This document shows, piece by piece, positions 1 to 5,500 of a stretch of 6,773 bases of DNA (positions are counted from its first letter, which is position 1; each line of letters starts with the position of its first letter). A program made the translations under genes and the position numbers. A model generated the notes under the pieces. That model was given only the letters and a program-made list of their open reading frames with translations, ran no database searches and had not been told where the DNA came from. Source of the DNA: an uncultured Odoribacter sp. (lineage in GTDB: Bacteria; Bacteroidota; Bacteroidia; Bacteroidales; Marinifilaceae); contig CAJKZL010000163.1 in assembly GCA_905204385.1 (NCBI GenBank), positions 1 through 6,773 of the forward strand, written 5' to 3'.

Positions 1-114
1 GTCCTGGCAGAGAGTCGGAATAAGAAGTCCAAAGTAGGGACCATCTCTTATATGCCGCCTATCTTCGGGTGCTTTATCGCTTCGGTAGTGGTCCGCGATC
101 TCATTGGAGAATAA
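1..114 (+). CDS. tcdA: C-terminal end of a TcdA/ThiF-like tRNA threonylcarbamoyladenosine dehydratase (partial)
   Basis: Only the last 37 codons and the TAA stop are present; the 5' part lies outside the window. The visible tail contains KVGTISYMPPIFGC followed by a hydrophobic segment and VVRDLIGE. This resembles the C-terminus of the E1-like TcdA (CsdL/YgdL) branch of the ThiF/HesA superfamily as found in Bacteroidota, where a GT-S-MP-FG stretch precedes the final helix. TcdA enzymes use ATP to cyclise the t6A modification at position 37 of ANN-decoding tRNAs into ct6A, in the cytoplasm. The ATP-binding Rossmann core and adenylation residues are not visible, so the call rests on the tail alone. 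Another ThiF-family protein is possible. The gene ends directly against a hairpin terminator and converges on the PUR-family gene. Confidence 0.6.
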   Translation, partial: VLAESRNKKSKVGTISYMPPIFGCFIASVVVRDLIGE

Positions 115-144
115 AAAAACCGCCTGTTACGACAAGCGGTTTTT
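115..144. terminator. Bidirectional Rho-independent terminator between convergent genes
   Basis: The arms are AAAAACCGCCTGT (115-127) and ACAAGCGGTTTTT (132-144) around a four-base TACG loop. They form 13 pairs with one C-A mismatch. The right-hand T run works for the plus-strand tcdA-like gene, whose stop is immediately upstream. The left-hand A run becomes a T run for the minus-strand gene, whose stop lies 17 bases away. The position between two convergent stops strongly supports a shared terminator. Confidence 0.88.
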
Positions 145-161
145 ATAAAAAGTGATATTTT

Positions 162-503
162 TTAAATCTGATCGAAATCGACGTCGAATTCTTCTTTTTG
201 GGGGTCGGTGTAGGCTGCTTTTGGAGCTTCTCCGCCGATGGCGGCTTGGATATAAGCAACGACTTCATCTAAACCTTCAGCAAACTTTTCAAAATCTTCT
301 TTGTACAGAAAGATTTTATGCTTCTCGAAATTTTGATTCCCGTCGTTATCAAATCTCTTCTTACTTTCTGTGATTGTCAGGTAATAATCATTGTTACGAG
401 TTGCTTTCACGTCGAAAAAATAGGTTCTTTTCCCTGCTCTCACTGCTTTGGAATAAATCTCTTCCCGGTCTTCCAGACCTTCTTTCCTTTCGTATCCTTC
501 CAT
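162..503 (-). CDS. PUR-family DNA/RNA-binding protein (DUF3276)
   Basis: The 113-residue product matches the small DUF3276 family of Bacteroidota and some spirochaetes, which adopts the PUR fold first described in eukaryotic Pur-alpha. Residues about 13-50 (REEIYSKAVRAGKRTYFFDV, then NNDYYLTITESKKRF) look like the antiparallel strands of one PUR repeat. Residues 62-87 (HKIFLYKEDFEKFAEGLDEV and onward) form the last strand and the helix. The tail (about 99-113) is acidic and probably disordered. A single repeat per chain implies dimerisation, as known for bacterial PUR proteins. Family members bind single-stranded DNA or RNA; the physiological target in Bacteroidota is not established, so the role here is inferred only as cytoplasmic nucleic-acid binding. 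The ATG at 501-503 is preceded by AAGGTAG about 3 bases upstream, a modest ribosome binding site. The gene is transcribed alone, converging on tcdA. Confidence 0.85.
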   Translation of the reverse strand: MEGYERKEGLEDREEIYSKAVRAGKRTYFFDVKATRNNDYYLTITESKKRFDNDGNQNFEKHKIFLYKEDFEKFAEGLDEVVAYIQAAIGGEAPKAAYTDPQKEEFDVDFDQI

Positions 504-541
504 GTCTACCTTGTTTTGAGTAACTCTTAAATATTTAATGA

Positions 542-570
542 TTGAAATGATTTAGCAAACATTACTTTTG
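542..570 (+). promoter_or_regulatory. Possible plus-strand Bacteroidota promoter (TTG-N18-TACTTTTG)
   Basis: TTG at 542-544 is followed after 18 bases by TACTTTTG (563-570), which fits the Bacteroidota primary sigma-factor pattern of a TTG -33 box and a TAnnTTTG -7 box. No gene begins nearby: trpS starts about 300 bases downstream. It would therefore give a very long trpS leader or an unannotated short RNA, or be only the mirror half of the minus-strand promoter dyad. Confidence 0.35.
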
Positions 571-583
571 CGTTCCAAAAGTA
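563..583. repeat. Perfect inverted repeat made of two -7-like boxes
   Basis: TACTTTTG (563-570) and CAAAAGTA (576-583) are exact reverse complements separated by CGTTC. Each half is a TAnnTTTG match in its own direction. The dyad could be a pair of overlapping divergent promoters or a dimeric repressor site covering the PUR-family gene start. Confidence 0.6.
576..583 (-). promoter_or_regulatory. Likely -7 box of the PUR-family gene promoter
   Basis: Read on the minus strand this is TACTTTTG, an exact TAnnTTTG match, giving an expected start of transcription near 569-571 and a leader of roughly 67 bases before the ATG at 503. No clean TTG lies at the -33 spacing; the best candidate is a TGTTATT stretch around 600-606. 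Bacteroidota promoters often tolerate a weak -33 box. Confidence 0.5.
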
Positions 584-773
584 GTAAAAAATCTAATGGA
601 ATAACATTTTTTTAATAATTTTTAGGTTGCAAGTCGCCTTATCCCTGCTCGGAAGAGGGTTGTCTTACTTTCTTGGTTGGATCTGCTGAGAGAATCATGC
701 AATAGGTGGGATATGGAAATGGGATTAAGAAACCCCTAAAGTTAATTGTTAAAATCTAAATTTATTGAAAATC

Positions 774-807
774 TGTTTTAGTCATACTGAATAAAAGTTT
801 ATCTTTG
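774..807 (+). promoter_or_regulatory. Probable trpS promoter (-7 box TATCTTTG)
   Basis: TATCTTTG at 800-807 is an exact match to the Bacteroidota -7 consensus TAnnTTTG and lies 64 bases before the trpS ATG. Transcription would start near 813-815. The -33 position lacks a clean TTG; TGTTTT (774-779) is the closest at a spacing of about 20 bases. It likely drives the trpS-ruvA-sprA cluster. Confidence 0.55.
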
Positions 808-838
808 CAAATCCCGGAAATGGGTTTGCAAATTCGGG
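804..838 (+). repeat. Direct repeat with overlapping hairpins in the trpS leader
   Basis: TTTGCAAAT occurs at 804-812 and again at 825-833, exactly 21 bases apart; extended to 14 bases each, the copies agree at 12. GCAAA(T)CCC (807-815) can pair with GGGTTTGC (822-829) in an eight-pair stem with one bulged T and a six-base loop. The alternative pairing CCCGGA (813-818) with TTCGGG (833-838) uses some of the same bases, so the two hairpins exclude each other. The repeat overlaps the end of the -7 box and the probable transcription start. No run of U or Trp-codon leader peptide follows, so it does not resemble a classical attenuator or T-box. Confidence 0.45.
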
Positions 839-871
839 TGTTGATTGATGAATATTTAATTAAAGTGTAAA

Positions 872-1858
872 ATGGAGATTGTTGTTAGCGGGATACGTCC
901 CACGGGAAATTTGCATTTAGGAAATTATTTTGGTGCAGTAAAGAATTTTTTGCGCTTGCAAGATGAATATAAATGTTTCTTTTTTATCGCCGACTGGCAT
1001 TCTTTGACCACTCATCCGCATCCCGGTGATGTAACTTCGAACGTTCGTAAAATACTTTCTGAATATTTGGCTTGCGGAATCGATCCCGACAAAGCCGCTA
1101 TCTATGTACAGAGTGATGTAAAGGAAATCCTGGAGCTTTATTTATATCTCAACATGAATGCTTACTTAGGAGAATTGCAGCGGGTGACCTCTTTTAAAGA
1201 GAAAGCGCGGAAGCAACCCGAGAATGTAAATGCAGGATTATTGACTTATCCCACGTTGATGGCTGCCGATATTATCATCCACAGAGCAGATAAAGTGCCG
1301 GTGGGGAAGGATCAGGAGCAGAACATGGAGATGGCCCGGAAATTCGCCCGGCGATTCAATATGATGTATGGGGTGGATTTTTTCCCGGAACCGCAGTCTT
1401 ATTCTTTCGGGGGGGATGCCGTTAAAGTGCCGGGATTGGATGGTTCCGGTAAGATGGGGAAATCCGAAGGCAATGCTATTTACCTGGTCGACGATGCTGC
1501 TACCATCCGTAAAAAAGTAATGAAGGCCGTGACCGATAGCGGGCCGACGGAGCCCAACAGCGAGAAACCGGAGGCGATAGCCAATTTGTTCACCATGTTG
1601 AAAATCGTTTCTTCGGCAGATACCTATGATTATTTCAATGAAAAATACAATACCTGTCAGGTTCGCTATGGAGATCTGAAAAAACAATTGGCTGAAGACA
1701 TCATCAAGTTTACAACTCCGATCCGGGAAAGGATTCTTGAGTTTTCGTCAAATGGAGAATATATGGATAAGGTGGCCGAAGAGGGAGCTGCTAAAGCCCG
1801 GGAAAGTGCCCGGAAGACCATAAAAGAGGTCAGGGAAATCATCGGTTTCAGACCGTAA
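872..1858 (+). CDS. trpS: Tryptophanyl-tRNA synthetase
   Basis: The 328-residue product is a full-length class Ic aminoacyl-tRNA synthetase that charges tRNA-Trp with tryptophan using ATP in the cytoplasm. The HIGH-type signature appears as PTGNLHLGNY (residues 10-19). The KMSKS-type loop appears as KMGKS (194-198), the Gly variant seen in many bacterial TrpRS. YPTLMAADI (126-134) and VGKDQ (144-148) are the tryptophan- and dimer-pocket motifs of the family. The C-terminal helical anticodon-binding part runs to about 328, and the length is normal for bacterial TrpRS (about 330). The ATG at 872 leads directly into the first strand (MEIVVSGIRPTGN), so no upstream start is needed. The upstream sequence is A-rich (TAAAGTGTAAA) without a strong Shine-Dalgarno, as is common in Bacteroidota. 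It is the first gene of a probable trpS-ruvA-sprA transcription unit. Confidence 0.97.
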   Translation: MEIVVSGIRPTGNLHLGNYFGAVKNFLRLQDEYKCFFFIADWHSLTTHPHPGDVTSNVRKILSEYLACGIDPDKAAIYVQSDVKEILELYLYLNMNAYLGELQRVTSFKEKARKQPENVNAGLLTYPTLMAADIIIHRADKVPVGKDQEQNMEMARKFARRFNMMYGVDFFPEPQSYSFGGDAVKVPGLDGSGKMGKSEGNAIYLVDDAATIRKKVMKAVTDSGPTEPNSEKPEAIANLFTMLKIVSSADTYDYFNEKYNTCQVRYGDLKKQLAEDIIKFTTPIRERILEFSSNGEYMDKVAEEGAAKARESARKTIKEVREIIGFRP

Positions 1859-1880
1859 ATGTAAAGTCTGGACAGGGAGA

Positions 1881-1894
1881 GATTTTTAAAAATC
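1881..1894. repeat. Perfect 14-base palindrome in the trpS-ruvA gap
   Basis: GATTTTTAAAAATC is a perfect palindrome lying in the 42-base gap, seven bases before the ruvA start. It has no loop and is nearly pure A/T, so it is unlikely to terminate transcription. It sits where a ribosome binding site would be expected, and the ruvA start shows no Shine-Dalgarno. It may be a chance feature of an AT-rich spacer. Confidence 0.4.
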
Positions 1895-1900
1895 GGGTTT

Positions 1901-2482
1901 ATGTATGAATATATCAAAGGAATATTGGCAGAGGCGAATCCTGCATTTGCCGTTGTCGAGAGCGGTGGGATCGGATATTACGTCAACATTTCCGTCAATA
2001 CTTATTCGGCCATAGCGGCGGCAAAGGAGGTGATGCTTTATCTGCACCAGATTGTACGCGAGGATGCTCATCTGTTGTACGGTTTTTTTACGCGGGAAGA
2101 GAGAACCCTTTTCCGTCAGTTGATATCGGTTTCGGGAGTGGGGGCTAATACGGCCAGCGTCATGCTAAGTTCGATGACCGTGAACGAAATAACGGGAGCC
2201 ATCCTCACCGATAATGTCAATGCCATAAAAAGTGTTAAGGGCATCGGTTTAAAGACGGCTCAGAGGATCATCATCGAATTAAAGGATAAGGTCAATGGCA
2301 GTGGTAGCGCCGGAAGCCCGGCTTCAGGCACTACGCTGACCATCAAAGAAGAGGCTTTGGCCGCACTGGTAATGCTGGGATTTGTCAAAGCACAGGCTGC
2401 CAAAGTTCTGGATAAAATCATTGCCGACGGTGGAATTGCGAGTGTAGAAGAATTGATAAAAAAAGCCCTCAAGCAATTATAA
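1901..2482 (+). CDS. ruvA: Holliday junction branch migration complex subunit RuvA
   Basis: RuvA tetramers bind four-way DNA junctions and load the RuvB helicase rings, which drive branch migration before RuvC cleavage in recombinational repair. The 193-residue protein has all three family domains. The N-terminal OB fold covers about residues 1-62, starting MYEYIKGIL and ending in the conserved REDAHLLYGF (53-62). Two helix-hairpin-helix motifs follow, LISVSGVGANTA (74-85) and IKSVKGIGLKTAQRI (109-123). A flexible Gly/Ser-rich linker spans about 132-143. The C-terminal RuvB-contacting UBA-like domain (about 148-193) includes EALAALVMLGF. Length is typical (E. coli about 203). The ATG gives the canonical N-terminus; the upstream leader has no clear Shine-Dalgarno. 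It lies 42 bases after trpS and 46 bases before sprA. ruvB and ruvC are not in the window. Confidence 0.97.
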   Translation: MYEYIKGILAEANPAFAVVESGGIGYYVNISVNTYSAIAAAKEVMLYLHQIVREDAHLLYGFFTREERTLFRQLISVSGVGANTASVMLSSMTVNEITGAILTDNVNAIKSVKGIGLKTAQRIIIELKDKVNGSGSAGSPASGTTLTIKEEALAALVMLGFVKAQAAKVLDKIIADGGIASVEELIKKALKQL

Positions 2483-2518
2483 ACCGGAGAGAGGTACAAA
2501 GGAATTTTTACATTTCAT

Positions 2519-2523
2519 AGAGG
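2519..2523 (+). promoter_or_regulatory. Ribosome binding site of sprA
   Basis: AGAGG lies five bases before the ATG at 2529 and is the clearest Shine-Dalgarno-like site in the window. It supports this ATG as the sprA start, because the codons that follow encode a signal peptide. Confidence 0.6.
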
Positions 2524-2528
2524 TGTGT

Positions 2529-5500
2529 ATGCGTATTGGGTTATTATTGTTAAGTATAATAACTGGTGTCATTTGTCTTTCTGCTAAAAACTATATAGCT
2601 CCTGAAAAGACTTCTATTCCCGGTCGGCATGCCGGGCACACCTCCGATACCCTATTATTTCCCATTCGTGAAAATCAGGACAACCGGATCCGAGAGGAGG
2701 TTCCCGCTTCTTCCTTATTTTTACGGAAGCCTTCCAATATCAGGGATTCTATCGTTTATGACCCGATGACTAAAAAGTATGTGGTGATGACCCTTATCGG
2801 TAACAAGTACCATTATAGTCGTCCGTATACCTTGGATTTAAAAGAGTTTATCGGTTCGCGCAACCGATTGAACTTATACGAATACAATCGTCGGAAGGAG
2901 GAAGGTGGTGGTCAGAACGACTTTAAAAATCTGGTATCCGAAATTCAGTTTCTGGATAAATTATTTTCTCCCGTTTTCGGGAAGGATTATATAAAACTCA
3001 GTGTACAAGGATCGGTGGATCTGACTTTGGGTGTCAAGATCAATAAGATAGACAATCCTACATTGCCCGTCGATATGAGGAAAACGACCAATCTCGATTT
3101 TGACGAGAAAATGCAATTCAATATCAATGGAGGAATAGGTGACTTTATCAATCTCGATTGGAGTTATAACACGGAAGCAACTTTTGATTTCGAAAATGTC
3201 CTGAAACTGAACTATGAGGGAAAAGAGGATAATATTGTCAGAAAGATCGAGGCAGGAAATGTGTCTCTGCCTCTGACAGGGACGTTAATCAGTGGGGTTC
3301 AGAACTTGTGGGGATTCCGGACCGACCTGCAATTTGGCAAACTTGCGGTTTCCGGCATCTTTTCCCAGCAAAAGGGAGAAGCGAAAGTGATCCGGTTGGA
3401 GAAGGGAGCTCAAAAACAAGAATTCGAGATTTCCGCCCACAATTACGAAGCGAATAAGCATTTTTTTCTGGCCCGGTATTTCCGGGATAATTATGAGGCC
3501 GCTCTCCGGAATCTTCCCGTTATCAATAGCGGGGTGCGGATCACCAGAATTGAAGTGTGGGTGACGAACAAAAATTCCCGTTTCGAGCAATCGAGGAATA
3601 TTGTTGCTTTTACAGGATTGGGGGAAAACAATGTCGGAAATTCGGATCGTCCCCTGTTTAATCCCGATTTATTTCCTGCCCGCCCGGGGAAAACGTTGCC
3701 GGATAATGAAAGCAATGCTTTATATGAGAAAATGAACGGGCAATATGCTGCCATACGGAATATAAGTCAGGCAACTGCCGTTTTGTCGAAAACGATTCAG
3801 CCCGGCAGAGATTTTGAGAAACTGGAAAATGCCCGTTTGCTGGATCCTTCCGATTATGTGTTGAATGAACAATTAGGGTATATTTCTCTGAATACGGCTT
3901 TGAATTCGGACGAAGTGCTGGCCGTAGCCTACGAATATACGGTTCGGGGAGAAATCTACACCGTGGGCGAACTGACATACAATGCTCCGGCTGCACCCCA
4001 GACATTAATCGTGAAAATGCTGAAAGGGACCACTTTAAGTCCCGAGCAGCCTACCTGGGATTTGATGATGAAGAATGTATATAACATCGGCGCCTATAAC
4101 CTGAGTCCCGAAGAATTCACCCTGGATGTGCTTTACCGGAATGACAAAGCCGGAACCAAGGTAAATTACCTTCCCGCAGGCGATATCGATAATAAAATTC
4201 TGCTGTCGGTGATGAACCTCGATCGCTTGAATGAGCAGTCGGATGCTATGCCCGACGGGCGTTTCGATTATATCGAAGGGATAACGGTCCTATCCGGTAA
4301 AGGAAGAATCGTTTTTCCCGTATTGGAGCCTTTCGGTTCCTGGTTGGAAAGGAAAATCAATAATCCCGCTATTGCCCGGCAATATGTCTTTCAGGATTTG
4401 TACGATAAAACGCAAAGCGTGGCCGGACAGAATGCTGAAAAGAATAAATTTTATCTCAAAGGGAGCTACCGATCTTCGTCTTCCTCGGAGATATCCCTGG
4501 GAGGGGGAGATATTCCCCGTGGGTCGGTAAAGGTATCGGCTGGAGGAGTGGAATTGTTGGAGAATATCGATTACACAGTCAATTACACCATGGGTACGGT
4601 GTCGATTATCAATCCCTCCTTGCTTGAATCCGGTACTCCCATCACCATTAAGAGTGAAAACCGGTCCGACTTCGGCATGCAGACTCAGACATTGGTCGGC
4701 GCACATCTGGATTATAAGTTTAACGAGAACTTCAACATCGGTGCCACCATATTGCATATGAACGAGAAGCCCCTTACCCATAAGGTAAATTTAGGGGAAG
4801 AACCTTTGTCCAACACCATTTGGGGATTGAATGCCACCTATAATGCAGAGTCGCAGTTTATCACTACGCTGTTGAACAAGCTTCCTTTTATTCATACCCA
4901 GGCAAAATCGCATCTTACTGTCGATACCGAGTTTGCCAAGTTTATGCCCGGAACTGCAAAAGGGGCCGGAGGAAATGCTTACCTGGACGATTTCGAGGGC
5001 AGTAAAATCTCTTTGGACATGAAAGGAGTGTCGCAATGGAAGCTGGCTTCTACTCCTCAGGATAATGATAACCATTGGTTTCCCGAAAGCACTTCCGATT
5101 CGTTGAATTATGGTTATAACCGGGCAAAACTGGCTTGGTATGTCGTGGACCCGCTATTCTACCGAATGTCGACGGCAACTCCGGCTCATATCCGGGCCGA
5201 TAAGGAGCAACGCTCCAACCATTTTGTCCGGGAGATCCGGCAAACGGAACTGTTTCCGAATAAAGACCTGGCAGTGGGGGATGTAAATATCATACCCGCT
5301 CTGACGGTGGCTTTTTATCCGAGGGAAAAGGGACCCTATAATTTTGATACCGAAGTGGACCGGGAGGGGAAACTTCGGGACCCCGAAAAACGATGGGGCG
5401 GCATGATGCGCAGTATTGCCACCAGCGATTTCGAGGCTGCCAATGTCCAGTATATTGAGATGTGGCTCATGGATCCTTTCGTATACGAGCCTCAGCATGC

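Larger units (their letters stand above)
504..871. other. Gene-free intergenic region between divergent PUR-family gene and trpS
   Basis: No convincing protein-coding or tRNA gene is present in these 368 bases. Both ends are AT-rich and carry the promoter-like elements listed separately. The middle (about 625-720) is visibly less AT-rich than its flanks. It has a plus-strand open frame of 34 codons after a TAG with no ATG near its beginning, and a minus-strand 19-codon ATG frame that begins MILSADPTKK; neither resembles a known protein. A CCCT/AGGG stem (643-646 with 656-659) is the only hairpin I see there. A small RNA or a decayed gene remnant is possible but unproven. Confidence 0.6.

Noticed and set aside
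152..530. Two plus-strand frames of 70-73 codons across the PUR-family gene.
   Set aside because: They are antisense to the DUF3276 gene, which has a clear family match and a matching terminator; the frames' products are low-complexity Arg/Leu/Phe-rich sequence.
625..720. Possible tRNA or known structured RNA in the GC-richer intergenic block.
   Set aside because: No cloverleaf, T-loop GTTCRA box or CCA end could be found on either strand, and the only stem is four base pairs.
1881..1894. Palindrome in the trpS-ruvA gap as a transcription terminator.
   Set aside because: It has no loop, almost no GC pairs and no following U tract, so it cannot form a stable termination hairpin.
1238..2499. 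Minus-strand frames opposite trpS and ruvA, including one of 149 residues.
   Set aside because: They are antisense to two strongly identified housekeeping genes and show no protein-like motifs.
2509..2516. TACATTTC, a 7 of 8 match to the -7 promoter box, just upstream of sprA.
   Set aside because: The final G is missing, no TTG lies at the right distance, and transcription would begin almost at the start codon, leaving no ribosome binding site.
3285..5075. Further minus-strand frames of 87-163 residues opposite sprA, and a plus-strand frame at 5773-6006.
   Set aside because: All are shadows in other frames of the SprA coding sequence, without promoter, ribosome binding site or family resemblance.
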